A stretch of 64,000 nt of DNA from JBEEFP01 sp041166085 (GTDB lineage: Bacteria; Actinomycetota; Acidimicrobiia; Acidimicrobiales; JAFATL01). The position numbers and the translations under genes are program-made. The first letter of the stretch is position 1. Each line of letters begins with the position of its first letter. Under the pieces are notes generated by a model that was given only the letters and a program-made list of their open reading frames with translations, made no database searches and was not told the DNA's origin. Shown piece by piece: positions 1-8,483 of this stretch. Where the stretch lies: NCBI GenBank assembly GCA_041166085.1, contig JBEEFP010000101.1:1-64000 (forward strand), in the 5' to 3' direction.

Positions 1-2
1 TT

Positions 3-8
3 CTCCTA
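3..8 (-). promoter_or_regulatory. Shine-Dalgarno site of the gene off the left edge
   Basis: Read on the minus strand this is TAGGAG, a strong ribosome binding site. It lies downstream of the riboswitch and its hairpin. The start codon would fall just outside the window, so the regulated gene is not visible. Its position right after pilC makes a prepilin or another pilus gene the natural guess, which is inference only. Confidence 0.6.
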
Positions 9-27
9 AGGGTGATAGCCAATGAAT

Positions 28-57
28 GGTGCGAGCCCGTGTCCTTTCGGGCTCACC
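28..57 (-). promoter_or_regulatory. Expression-platform hairpin after the riboswitch
   Basis: On the minus strand GGTGAGCCCG pairs with CGGGCTCGCACC, with one bulged base and an eight-base loop. The hairpin lies between the aptamer and the Shine-Dalgarno site. It has no U-tract, so it is not a standard intrinsic terminator. It may be part of the switching platform or a stabilising stem; I cannot tell which. Confidence 0.5.
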
Positions 58-71
58 GGCTGTTCCCCGAT

Positions 72-180
72 GAGGTCCTCCAGGCAGCCCGGCCTGCGTC
101 ACCTTCGTCATTGAAGGTTCGGCCCCGCTGGCTTTGCGTCCCCGCCTCCCGGCGGGTTTGCCCTTGGCAGGAGCACCTGC
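72..180 (-). promoter_or_regulatory. Cyclic-di-GMP-I (GEMM-I) riboswitch aptamer
   Basis: The minus strand carries the GEMM-I signatures in order. A closing stem AGGTGCTCC/GGAGGACCT has one mismatch. The conserved GGGCAAACC follows (complement of about 154-162). Next comes a stem CCCGCC/GGCGGG capped by GGGA, a GNRA tetraloop, then GGGACGCAAAGCC (complement of 130-142). A second hairpin ACCTTC/GAAGGT and a 3-prime GGGCTGCC complete the fold. The known family binds cyclic-di-GMP, with a subclass binding cGAMP. The AGGGCAAACC run keeps the G that I recall as typical of c-di-GMP binders. It lies 3-prime of pilC and controls the next gene, off the window. Confidence 0.9.
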
Positions 181-255
181 TCGCATTTCCTGTATCGGCC
201 CCCCCAGAGCCCAGCTTGAGGGAATTGGGCCGGCCGGCCTATCAAGTCCGGCGCG

Positions 256-1479
256 CTACTTGACCAGGTTGATGATGTTGAACATCGGCATGTAGAGGGC
301 GACGACCATGCCGCCGACCGCTGAACCCATGACCACGATGAGCAGAGGCTCCAAGAGCGAGGTCAGGGAGTCGACCATCGCCTCCACCTCCTGCTCGTAG
401 AACTCGCCGATCTTGTCGAGCATCTCGTCGAGGGCACCGGTCTCCTCGCCGACGGCCATCATCTGGACGACCATGGGAGGAAAGATCGGGTGACCCTGCA
501 GCGGCTTGTTGATCGCTTCGCCCTGCTTCACGCCGGTCTGGACGTCCTTGACCGCCGCCGCCATGACGCCGTTGCCGACGGTCTCAGCGGTGATCTCGAG
601 CGACTCCAGAATGGGGACGCCGCTGCGCAACAGCACCGCGAGGGTCCGCGAGAACCGGGTGAGCGCGGTCTTGTGCACGAGCTTGCCGAAGACCGGCAGC
701 TTGAGCTTGATGCGGTCCCACGCGCCACGACCCGTGTCCGTCTGGATCCAGCGCTTGAAGGCGAAGATGACGCCGACCCAGAAAAGGACGACCAGGGGGA
801 AGAAGGTCACCACGATGTGGGACACCAGGAGCAGGATCCGGGTGAGCAGCGGCAGCGTGCCGCCGAGGTCGGCGTAGAGGCTCTTGAACATCGGAACGAT
901 GAACAGCAGCATCGCGGTGACGATGAGGATCACGATGGCGAAGACGGCGACCGGATACGTCATCGCCGAGCGGATCTTGCCGCGGAGCTCCACCTGCTTC
1001 TCGATGGTGCCGGCGATCTGTTGCAGGACCGAATCGAGCACACCGCCGGTCTCGCCGGCGCGCACCATGGCCACGTACAGGCGGTTGAACGCCTTGGGGT
1101 GGCGGCCGAGGGCCTGGGACAACGAGGAACCCTTCTCCACGTCCTGGCGCACCTCGTCGACGACCTTGGCCAGCGCCTTGCTCTCGGTCTGCTCGGCCAG
1201 GATGTACAGCGAGCGGAGGAGGGACAGCCCGGCGCTGATCATGGTGGCGAACTGCCGGGAGAAGATGGCGATGTCCTTGAGCTTGACCTTGCCGCCGCCC
1301 ATCCCAGGGAAGTGCAGCTCCTTCTGCATCCCCGAGGTCGACTTCTTGTCGATGGCGACGGGCACGTAGCCCATCTCTCGCAGCTTGTTGGCGACGAGCT
1401 TGGTGCTGTCCGCCTCGATCGTCCCCTCGAGCATCTTCCCCGAGCGGTCACGGACCTTGTATGCGTAGGTGTCGGCCAT
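256..1479 (-). CDS. pilC: Type IV pilus inner-membrane platform protein PilC
   Basis: At 407 residues this is the usual length of PilC/GspF. It contains two T2SF domains (about residues 70-195 and 270-395). Hydrophobic helices lie near residues 170-195, 215-240 and 375-400, the last followed by the family-typical YMPMFN. The protein forms the cytoplasmic-membrane platform on which PilB and PilT act to extend and retract the pilus. It lies 17 bases after pilT in the same direction and is the last visible pilus gene before the cyclic-di-GMP riboswitch. The shared fold means a type II secretion GspF is the alternative, but the PilT neighbour favours pili. Confidence 0.93.
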   Translation of the reverse strand: MADTYAYKVRDRSGKMLEGTIEADSTKLVANKLREMGYVPVAIDKKSTSGMQKELHFPGMGGGKVKLKDIAIFSRQFATMISAGLSLLRSLYILAEQTESKALAKVVDEVRQDVEKGSSLSQALGRHPKAFNRLYVAMVRAGETGGVLDSVLQQIAGTIEKQVELRGKIRSAMTYPVAVFAIVILIVTAMLLFIVPMFKSLYADLGGTLPLLTRILLLVSHIVVTFFPLVVLFWVGVIFAFKRWIQTDTGRGAWDRIKLKLPVFGKLVHKTALTRFSRTLAVLLRSGVPILESLEITAETVGNGVMAAAVKDVQTGVKQGEAINKPLQGHPIFPPMVVQMMAVGEETGALDEMLDKIGEFYEQEVEAMVDSLTSLLEPLLIVVMGSAVGGMVVALYMPMFNIINLVK

Positions 1480-1496
1480 GGTCGGCGACCCCCTCC

Positions 1497-3101
1497 TTAT
1501 CGCTCGCCGATCAGGCGCCGGAGGTCTTCTGCATTGCTGCAGCGCTCCAGCGCGATGTCCATGGGCAGCCCGCCCCGCTTGACGAGGTCTGCGATGGACT
1601 GGTCCATGGTCTGCATGCCGTACTTCCCGCCTGCCTGCATGGCGGAGTAGATCTGGTGGGTCTTGCCCTCGCGGATGAGGTTGCGCACCGCCGGCGTGGC
1701 GACGAGCACCTCGGCCGCCACCTTGCGGCCCTTGCCGCCGCCCATGGGAATGAGCTGCTGGGTCACGATGCCCTGCAGGGACGCGGCCAGCTGCACCCGC
1801 ACCTGCTGCTGCTGATGGGCCGGGAACACGTCGATGACGCGGTCGATGGCCTGCGGGGCGTCCTGGGTGTGCAGCGTGGCGAAGACCAGGTGGCCGGTCT
1901 CGGCCGCGGTGAGCGCGGTGGAGATCGTCTCGAGGTCACGCATCTCGCCGACGAGGATGACGTCGGGGTCCTGGCGCAGCACATGCTTGAGTGCCTGGGC
2001 AAACGAGTGGGTGTCCTCCCCCACCTCGCGCTGGTTCACGACGGCCGACTTGTGCTTGTGCAGGAACTCGATGGGATCCTCGACCGTCATGATGTGGCAG
2101 TGCTTCGAGGAGTTGATGATGTCGATCATCGAGGCGAGGGTGGTCGACTTGCCGGAGCCCGTCGGTCCGGTGACGAGCACCAGGCCACGGGGCAGCTCGG
2201 CGAACTGGGCGGCTGACGCCGGGAGGCCGAGCCCCTCGAGCGGCACGATCTCGAACGGGATGATTCGCATGACCGCGCCCACCGAGTCGCGCTGCTGGAA
2301 GACGTTGACGCGGAAGCGACCGATGCCGGGGATGGAGTGTGAGGTGTCGAGCTCGAGCTCGTTCTCGAAGCGCTCGCGCTGCTTCTGCGTGAGCACCGCG
2401 TAGATCATCCGTCGGATCTCCGACCCGTTCATGAGCGGGAACTCGGTCAACGGCTTGATGTCGCCCTGCACCCGCACGCTCGGATGGACCCCGACGGTGA
2501 GGTGGAGGTCCGAGCCTCCGAGGTCGACCACCCGCTGGAGGAGATCGTTGACGTGGAGGTCGACTTCTTCGGTGGCGAACGTCGGCCTGGCCGCGCCACC
2601 GTCCTCCTCGAGGGAGATGGTGAGCTCGCCGTCGGCCGTCGCGGCTCCCCCGTTGCCGTTCGTCTCCGTGAGGCCGTACATGGCGGCGACGATCTTCTGG
2701 AGCTCCTTGCGGGAGGCGATGGCCGGGGCGACCTTGAGGCCGGTGGCCGCCTCCATGGCGGCGATGACGTCCTTCTGGCTGGGGTCGACCATGGCGACCA
2801 CGAGCCTGTCGCCGTCGAAGTCCACGCCGACGGCCAGGTGGGTCTGGGCCAGCTCGGGCGGCAGCACCTTGTCGAGGGTCGGGTTGACCGCGGTGTGCTG
2901 GAAGTCGATGAACCGGAAGCCCGCCTGGTGGGCGAGGGCGGCGACCAGATCCTTCTCCGCGACGTGCCCTTCGGCGAGCAGCAGCTTGGCCAGCGGCGCG
3001 CCGTTGCTGGCTTCCCGGTCGAGCAGGTCCTCCAGCACGTCGCGCGAGAGCACCTTGCGTTCGACCAGCAGTTCCCCGAGACGGCGCGATCCAGCCTTCA
3101 T
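1497..3101 (-). CDS. pilT: PilT-type pilus retraction ATPase with N-terminal MshEN-like domain
   Basis: The 534-residue protein has two parts. The first ~145 residues resemble the MshEN/GspE N-terminal module, starting RRLGELLV and continuing with a second similar helix pair. From about residue 180 the PilT core follows: SDLHLT, Walker A GPTGSGKST near residue 310, Walker B ILVGEMRD, and the retraction signature AVRNLIREGK near 470. Classical PilT is about 350 residues and lacks the first domain, so this is a fusion. MshEN domains in other ATPases bind cyclic-di-GMP, which suggests nucleotide control of retraction here (inference). It sits between pilB and pilC. Confidence 0.92.
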   Translation of the reverse strand: MKAGSRRLGELLVERKVLSRDVLEDLLDREASNGAPLAKLLLAEGHVAEKDLVAALAHQAGFRFIDFQHTAVNPTLDKVLPPELAQTHLAVGVDFDGDRLVVAMVDPSQKDVIAAMEAATGLKVAPAIASRKELQKIVAAMYGLTETNGNGGAATADGELTISLEEDGGAARPTFATEEVDLHVNDLLQRVVDLGGSDLHLTVGVHPSVRVQGDIKPLTEFPLMNGSEIRRMIYAVLTQKQRERFENELELDTSHSIPGIGRFRVNVFQQRDSVGAVMRIIPFEIVPLEGLGLPASAAQFAELPRGLVLVTGPTGSGKSTTLASMIDIINSSKHCHIMTVEDPIEFLHKHKSAVVNQREVGEDTHSFAQALKHVLRQDPDVILVGEMRDLETISTALTAAETGHLVFATLHTQDAPQAIDRVIDVFPAHQQQQVRVQLAASLQGIVTQQLIPMGGGKGRKVAAEVLVATPAVRNLIREGKTHQIYSAMQAGGKYGMQTMDQSIADLVKRGGLPMDIALERCSNAEDLRRLIGER

Positions 3102-3255
3102 GCCTGGAGGTATCGGCCTGCCGCCGTCCGTGCCTTAGCAACTCACGCTCTGTGGTCGCAACGCACCGCAACCGGGCGAAGCGGCCGCGCCGGCGAGGCA
3201 CCAGCCGAGCTGGCGCAAATGTGACAGGTCGAGGAGATCTGCAGCGTCGGGGCCG

Positions 3256-4932
3256 TCAGGCCACGACGCGGAGGATCTCCTCGATGGAGGTGAGGCCTCT
3301 GCGGACCTGGTGGAGGCCCACCTCGCGCAAGGGCAGCATGCCCTGGGCAACGGCCATCTTCTTCATGTCCTCGGAATGCTCGCGCTCCACGATCATGCGC
3401 TCGATGTCCTCGGAGATGTTCATGACCTCGTGGATGGCGAAGCGGCCGTGGTATCCCGTGCCGCTGCAGACGCCGCAGCCGACCGCCTTGAAGATCTCGG
3501 GGACCTCGTCGAGCTCGCTGGTGTCCCAGCCGGCCGCCGTCAGCTCACCGACGTCAGGCAGGTACCCGGTCTTGCAGCGGTCGCAGAGGCGGCGAGCCAG
3601 CCGCTGGGCGACGATGCAGTCGAGGGCGCTGGCCACGAGGAAGGGTTCGACGCCCATCTCGACCAGCCGGGTCGGGGTGGTGGCAGCGTCGTTGGTGTGG
3701 AGGGTCGAGAGCACGAGGTGGCCGGTGAGGGCGGCCTCGATGGCGATGGTGGCCGTCTCCTTGTCCCGGATCTCACCCACGAGGACGATGTCGGGGTCGG
3801 ATCGCAGGATGGACCGCAGGGCGCCGGCGAAGGTCAGCCCGGCCTTGTTGTTGACCTGCACCTGGTTGATGCCGGGAAGCCGGTACTCCACCGGGTCCTC
3901 GACGGTGATGATGTTCTTGGACTCCTCGTTGAGGATGTTGAGGGTCGCGTACAGGGTGGTGGACTTGCCCGAACCGGTGGGTCCCGTGACGAGGATGGTG
4001 CCGTAGGGCTTGCGGTAGGACTGCTCGAAGCGGGCCATGGTGTCGGGCAGGAAACCCAGGTCGGACAGCCGCAGCAGCGCGTTCGACTTGTCGAGGATCC
4101 GCATGACGATCTTCTCGCCGAACACCGTGGGGAGCGTGGCCACGCGGAGATCGACCTGCTTGCCGCTCACCGTCACCGACACCCGGCCGTCCTGGGGCAC
4201 CCGGCGCTCGGCGATGTTGATGTCCGCCATGATCTTGAGGCGCGACACGATGCCCGACTGAATGGTCTTGGGCGGCCGCATGACCTCGTGGAGCACACCG
4301 TCGATGCGGTAACGGACGCGGACGTCGTGCTCGCTCGGCTCGATGTGGATGTCCGACGCCCGGTCTGCCACCGCCTGGGTGATCAGCATGTTGACGAGCT
4401 TGACGATCGGCGCGTCCTCGACGACCTGGTGGACGGCAGAGAGGTCCTGCTCCTCCTCCAGCTCGCTGGCCGCCTGGGCGCTGATGTCCTCGGCCTCGGT
4501 GTCGAGGCGGTGGTACTTCTCGATCGTGGCGAGGATGGCCGGACGGGTGGCGACGACGGTGCGCACCTCGGCACCGGTGATGGTGCGGATATCGTCGACC
4601 GCGAAGACGTTCGACGGATCGGCCATCGCAACGATGAGCCGGCCGTCGTTCCATCCGATGGGCAGCGCCTGGTAGCGACGGGCCAGGGAGTCGCTGATGA
4701 GAGCGACGGCGCTGGCATCGACGGGGTACTCGTCGAGGTCGACGTACTCGAGGCCGAGGTGGCTGGCGAGCGTCGAGACGAGGTGACCCTCGCTCACCAG
4801 CTCCATGTCGATCAGGACGCGACCGAGCGACTTCCCTGTGCGGGCCTGCTCCGCCAACGCGACCTGCAACGACTCCTCGGTGAGGAGGTCGTTGGCCACG
4901 AGGAGCGACCCCAGCTGGTTGCCGTCGGACAT
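3256..4932 (-). CDS. pilB: Type IV pilus extension ATPase PilB
   Basis: This 558-residue hexameric ATPase powers pilin polymerisation. The N-terminus (QLGSLLVANDLLTEESL...ALAEQ) fits the MshEN consensus for a cyclic-di-GMP-binding domain except Q for the leading R. Walker A GPTGSGKSTT lies near residue 315, followed by the Asp box, VLVGEIRD and the His box. A C-terminal zinc site has CDRC near residue 448 and CGVC near 485, typical of PilB/GspE and absent from PilT. The ATG at 4932 is preferred over the upstream in-frame start at 4977 because TAGGAC lies just before it and the family motif begins immediately. Confidence 0.93.
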   Translation of the reverse strand: MSDGNQLGSLLVANDLLTEESLQVALAEQARTGKSLGRVLIDMELVSEGHLVSTLASHLGLEYVDLDEYPVDASAVALISDSLARRYQALPIGWNDGRLIVAMADPSNVFAVDDIRTITGAEVRTVVATRPAILATIEKYHRLDTEAEDISAQAASELEEEQDLSAVHQVVEDAPIVKLVNMLITQAVADRASDIHIEPSEHDVRVRYRIDGVLHEVMRPPKTIQSGIVSRLKIMADINIAERRVPQDGRVSVTVSGKQVDLRVATLPTVFGEKIVMRILDKSNALLRLSDLGFLPDTMARFEQSYRKPYGTILVTGPTGSGKSTTLYATLNILNEESKNIITVEDPVEYRLPGINQVQVNNKAGLTFAGALRSILRSDPDIVLVGEIRDKETATIAIEAALTGHLVLSTLHTNDAATTPTRLVEMGVEPFLVASALDCIVAQRLARRLCDRCKTGYLPDVGELTAAGWDTSELDEVPEIFKAVGCGVCSGTGYHGRFAIHEVMNISEDIERMIVEREHSEDMKKMAVAQGMLPLREVGLHQVRRGLTSIEEILRVVA

Positions 4933-4999
4933 CGTCGTCCTACCCGTTCTGGTCTTCGCCCCGGTCAGTGTAGGCATCGACGGCCCACATCTTGGGATA

Positions 5000-5878
5000 T
5001 CAGGATCGCACCGACGACAGGAACTTGAGCAGCGTTCCCCTGCTCACGCCGTCGGCGGGATCGGTGGGATTGGTCGCGGCGGCGGCCGATGCGGGCTCGA
5101 CCGCGGGCTCGGTTTCGTGGTCCTCCGCTGGTTCGAGCTCGTCCGCGTCGTCGAGGACGGGCTCGGGGTCGTCGGCCCCGTCCACCGGGAGGGAAGTGGT
5201 GTCGGCGTGACGGGTGGCGGGCTCGGGCGTGTCGACGGTGGCGGGGCGAGGCTTGTCGTTGTCGTCGTCGCCGAGCGCCGCGACCGTGAGGGTCGACAGC
5301 TGCGCGGCCAGCTCGCCACGGGCGACCGGGGCCACGCCGGTGGGCGCGGCGCCCACCTCGACCAGGCCGGCTTCCACCAGACCGGCGAGCAGACGCCAAC
5401 GGGCCAGTTCGTCGCCGCCGAGACGTCCGACGAGCTCGTGGACGGGGCGACCGTCACCGATGGCAACGACCGCGGCCCACTGGTCGCGGGACAGCCGGAT
5501 GGTGCCCGACGTCGCCAGCACGAGGCTCAGTGTGACGTCGTCCGACGGAAGGATCTGCTCGACCTCGCGCCACTCGGCCAGGCGGGCCTCGGCCCGCTCC
5601 AGGAGTCCGGCGACGTCGGCGGGCGTGCCAGGCGCGGGCGCCCCACGGTCGCCGTGGAAGGCGAAGTCGCCTTCGTCCAGGCGCAGGAGACCAACGAGCA
5701 CGTCCACCACGTCGGACGTACCCAGACCGTCAGCACCCACCACCTGTCCGGCGTCGAGCCACACCCGGCCGTCGCCGGACGAACCGGTGACGTGCAGCTC
5801 CCCGCTCTTGGCCGTGGTGGCCAGGAGCGCGAGCACGTCAGTCAGGGCAAACGTGTCCAGCGACCCGCGTAGCGACAT
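5000..5878 (-). CDS. DUF4388 (PATAN-like) domain protein of the pilus cluster
   Basis: The 292-residue protein begins SLRGSLDTFALTDVLALLATTAKSG with LHVTG and a G-rich turn, the hallmark of the DUF4388/PATAN fold. That fold is found in regulators of gliding, phototaxis and pilus motility. The domain covers about residues 1-110. The middle is charged and helical. The last ~90 residues are Asp/Glu/Pro/Ala-rich and probably disordered. It lies directly upstream of pilB on the same strand and may help regulate the motors, which rests on context alone. Confidence 0.7.
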   Translation of the reverse strand: MSLRGSLDTFALTDVLALLATTAKSGELHVTGSSGDGRVWLDAGQVVGADGLGTSDVVDVLVGLLRLDEGDFAFHGDRGAPAPGTPADVAGLLERAEARLAEWREVEQILPSDDVTLSLVLATSGTIRLSRDQWAAVVAIGDGRPVHELVGRLGGDELARWRLLAGLVEAGLVEVGAAPTGVAPVARGELAAQLSTLTVAALGDDDNDKPRPATVDTPEPATRHADTTSLPVDGADDPEPVLDDADELEPAEDHETEPAVEPASAAAATNPTDPADGVSRGTLLKFLSSVRS

Positions 5879-5904
5879 CCTGTACCTCCGAACAGACCTG
5901 GTGA

Positions 5905-6750
5905 CTAGGTCTTCGGCACATCGGAGCGTGCCATTGAGGCGAGGGCCGCCGCGGACATGGCCGCGAGGGGCGGCTCCTGCCCCGTCCAGTGCCTGAAGGC
6001 GTGGGCTGCCTGGTGGATCAACATGCCCAAACCGTTCACGGCCGTCGCCCCCTGGGCCCGCGCCCCAGCGACGAGCGGCGTCACGGCCGGGTGGTAGACG
6101 AGATCGACCACCAGCTGGCCCTTGGCCAGCACGGTTGGGTCCAGCGGGGTCCGGCCGTCGTCCATGCCGAGCGAGGTCGCGTTCACGACGAGCTCGGCGT
6201 CGGCTGCGTCCGCCGCCTCACCTACCCGTCCGACGCCGCCGGCCAAGGCGACGGCGTCGATGGCCCGCCGCTCACTGCGGTTGACCACGACGACCTCGCT
6301 CGCTCCTGCCTCGGCCAGCGCCAGCACCACCGCCCGGGCCGCGCCGCCTGCGCCGAACACGAGGCAGCGCCGGCCTGCGGGGTCGAAGCCCTCGTCGAGG
6401 CGGAGGGCATCGAGGAACCCCGCCCCGTCGGTGCTCTCACCCAGCAGGCGCTCGCCCTGACGCGTCACCGTGTTCACCGCGCCCAACTTCTCCGCTGTCG
6501 GTGACAGCAAGTCGAGGGCGGGGAGGACGTCGGCCTTGTGGGGCATCGTCACCGACAATCCCTCGATGCGGAGGGCGCGCATGCCCTCGACCGCGGCAGC
6601 GCCGTCGCCCGCCGCCACCTCGAAGGCGAGGAACACCCAATCGAGATCGAGGGCTCGAAAGGCCGCGTTGTGCAGCACGGGTGAGAGCGAGTGCCTGATC
6701 GGCGAGCCGATGACGCCCGCCACGCGCGTCGCCCCGCTGGCCCGGGTCAC
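5905..6750 (-). CDS. aroE: Shikimate dehydrogenase
   Basis: AroE reduces 3-dehydroshikimate with NADPH in aromatic amino acid synthesis. The 281-residue protein shows the substrate-binding start GSPIRHSLSPVLHN, the catalytic-lysine segment VTMPHKAD, the nucleotide-binding loop GAGGAARAV and the C-terminal LGMLIHQAA helix. It follows mltG after 13 bases in an operon-like run (alaS, ruvX, mltG, aroE). The start is GTG at 6750; an internal start a few codons later is possible. Confidence 0.93.
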   Translation of the reverse strand: MTRASGATRVAGVIGSPIRHSLSPVLHNAAFRALDLDWVFLAFEVAAGDGAAAVEGMRALRIEGLSVTMPHKADVLPALDLLSPTAEKLGAVNTVTRQGERLLGESTDGAGFLDALRLDEGFDPAGRRCLVFGAGGAARAVVLALAEAGASEVVVVNRSERRAIDAVALAGGVGRVGEAADAADAELVVNATSLGMDDGRTPLDPTVLAKGQLVVDLVYHPAVTPLVAGARAQGATAVNGLGMLIHQAAHAFRHWTGQEPPLAAMSAAALASMARSDVPKT

Positions 6751-6763
6751 GAGTGGTGTCGCA

Positions 6764-7882
6764 CTACGGGTTGACGCCCCGCCGCTTGGCGTCGGCGATG
6801 TTGCGATTGTGCTCGGCCAACGTCGTCGCGAAGGCGTGGGTGCCGTCGGCTTGGAACTTCACGTAGTAGAGCCACGGGCCGGCCTCCGGATGCAGCGCGG
6901 CGTCGAGCGACGCGGCGCCGAAGCCCGCGATGGGCGTGGGTGGCAGGCCCTTGACGACGTAGGTGTTGTACGGCGACTGCAGCTTCAGGTCACTGAACAG
7001 GACCCGTCCGCCCGGCCGGCGCGCCGCGCCCGTGGCCTCCCGGGCGTAGAGCACGGTCGCGTCGATCTGCAGCGGCATGCCCTTGGCCATGCGGTTGTAG
7101 ATGACCTGAGCGATCTTGGCTCGGTCGGCGTCGACCTTGCTCTCCGTCTCGACCAACGAAGCGACGACCAGCGCCTGATAGGGCGTGACGTGGAGTCGCG
7201 CGTCCGGGGTGGTGACACCGATCTGGGCGGCGCGCTGGTCGAAGAGATGCAGCATGCGCTCGAGGATCACCTGCTCGGTGTCCTTGGCGCCGATGTTGTA
7301 GGTGTCGGGGAAGAGCATGCCCTCGAGGTTGTTGACGCCGGCCGGCTCGAACTGCGACCGGAAGCGGCCGCTCTGGGCCAGCTGCAGGAACGTGGCGCTC
7401 GAGCGACCGGGGAGGGCGCCGACCAATGCGGCGATCTGCTTGATGGTCTTGCCCTCGGGGATGGTGAGGCGGTCGTACTGGACCTCTCCCCCCTTGCGCA
7501 GGGTGGCGATCACGCTGTTGAAGTCGTCGTTGCGATGGAGGCGATAGATGCCGGCCTCGAAGGGAGCCTCGCCCTTGACGCGCATGTAGTAGCGGAACAG
7601 GGTGGCGTTGCTGATCACGGTCTTGCTGTCGAGGATGGCGGCGATTCGCGCCGTCGAGGATCCCTTGGGGATGGTGACGGTGACAAGGGCGCCGGGGCTG
7701 CCCGGCGGGTCGATCTTGCGCTGCAGCCAGACCGCGCCGAGCCCGCCCACGAGGAGCGCGAGCACGAGGGCGATGACCACGGCCCGCACGAGGCGGCTGC
7801 CGCGACGAGGGCGGTGGTCGTCGTCGTAGTAGCCGTGGCCCTCGTCCGAGGTCTCGTCGTCGTACAGGTCGGTGGTCGTCAC
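6764..7882 (-). CDS. mltG: Endolytic murein transglycosylase MltG
   Basis: MltG cleaves nascent glycan strands at the membrane and sets chain length. The 372-residue protein has an acidic cytoplasmic tail, one transmembrane helix (about residues 34-55) and the YceG domain. The active-site segment VASLVETESK lies near residue 240 with the expected Glu, followed by IYNRMAKGMPLQIDATVLYA and LPPTPI. Its start overlaps the ruvX stop by four bases (GTGA), pointing to translational coupling. Confidence 0.93.
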   Translation of the reverse strand: MTTTDLYDDETSDEGHGYYDDDHRPRRGSRLVRAVVIALVLALLVGGLGAVWLQRKIDPPGSPGALVTVTIPKGSSTARIAAILDSKTVISNATLFRYYMRVKGEAPFEAGIYRLHRNDDFNSVIATLRKGGEVQYDRLTIPEGKTIKQIAALVGALPGRSSATFLQLAQSGRFRSQFEPAGVNNLEGMLFPDTYNIGAKDTEQVILERMLHLFDQRAAQIGVTTPDARLHVTPYQALVVASLVETESKVDADRAKIAQVIYNRMAKGMPLQIDATVLYAREATGAARRPGGRVLFSDLKLQSPYNTYVVKGLPPTPIAGFGAASLDAALHPEAGPWLYYVKFQADGTHAFATTLAEHNRNIADAKRRGVNP

Positions 7883-8298
7883 GATCGTCGCTGCTCCAGC
7901 CAGTTCTGCAACATCACCGACGCGGCCATCTCGTCGATGCGCCGGCGCTGCTTGCGTGCCTTGGTGCCGACGGCCCGCATCGACCGGGCCGCCGCCACCG
8001 TGGTGAGACGCTCGTCGAAGGTCTCCACGGGGACCTCGAGCACGCTAGCGAGCGCGGCTGCCTCCGCCACCGCGGCTTCAGCCGCCGGGCCCGTCCCGCC
8101 CGAGAGGGACAGGGGCAGGCCCACGACCACCCGCTCGGCGCCGACCTCGGCCACCGCCGCCGCAATGGCGGCGTGATCGATGCCGCGGTTGGCACCCCGC
8201 TCGATCATCCCGTGGGGCGAGGCCAGGATGCGCCCCGGGTCCGACACCGCGACGCCGATCCGCCGCTCACCCAGGTCGAGACCGAGCACTCTGCTCAT
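7879..8298 (-). CDS. ruvX: RuvX/YqgF Holliday-junction resolvase-like nuclease
   Basis: The 139-residue protein starts MSRVLGLDLGERRIGVAVSD, the standard YqgF opening with the first catalytic Asp. It retains VVGLPLSLSG, ETFDERLTT and a final basic IDEMAASVMLQNWL helix. Members process RNA (pre-16S) and resemble Holliday-junction resolvases. I chose the ATG at 8298 because the family motif begins there. The long open frame upstream to 8487 lies within a tandem repeat. That repeat contains a second, altered copy of this very start (see 8283-8480). Confidence 0.93.
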   Translation of the reverse strand: MSRVLGLDLGERRIGVAVSDPGRILASPHGMIERGANRGIDHAAIAAAVAEVGAERVVVGLPLSLSGGTGPAAEAAVAEAAALASVLEVPVETFDERLTTVAAARSMRAVGTKARKQRRRIDEMAASVMLQNWLEQRRS

Positions 8299-8480
8299 TG
8301 CGCCGCTCGCAGGCTCGCCGGCGCGATGGACAGCGGGGACCCCAACCCCACTGCCGCTCCTGCCGAGGTCGGATCGGCCGGTCCGAGTGTTCCGCTCATT
8401 GCGCGGCTCGCAGGCTCGCCGGCGCGATGGACAGCGGGGACCCCAACCCCACTGCCGCTCCTGCCGAGGTCGGATCGGCC
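8283..8480 (-). repeat. Tandem 97-bp repeat duplicating the ruvX start
   Basis: Copies at 8283-8379 and 8384-8480 (period 101) differ at only five positions. Each includes the first codons of ruvX, a GCGAGC-rich stretch, and a G-rich segment read GTGGGGTTGGGGTCCCC on the minus strand. The upstream copy encodes MSGTLG where ruvX has MSRVLG. It opens a 34-codon frame at 8399 whose TGA (8295-8297) overlaps the true ruvX ATG as ATGA. The same G-rich and GCGAGC segments recur near 43.5 and 54.4 kb. All of it lies between alaS and ruvX. Confidence 0.9.
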
Positions 8481-8483
8481 AAT

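Noticed and set aside
3102..3255. Regulatory RNA between pilB and pilT
   Set aside because: A short GGTTGCG/CGTTGCGACC pairing is present, but no conserved riboswitch core or terminator is visible in these 154 bases.
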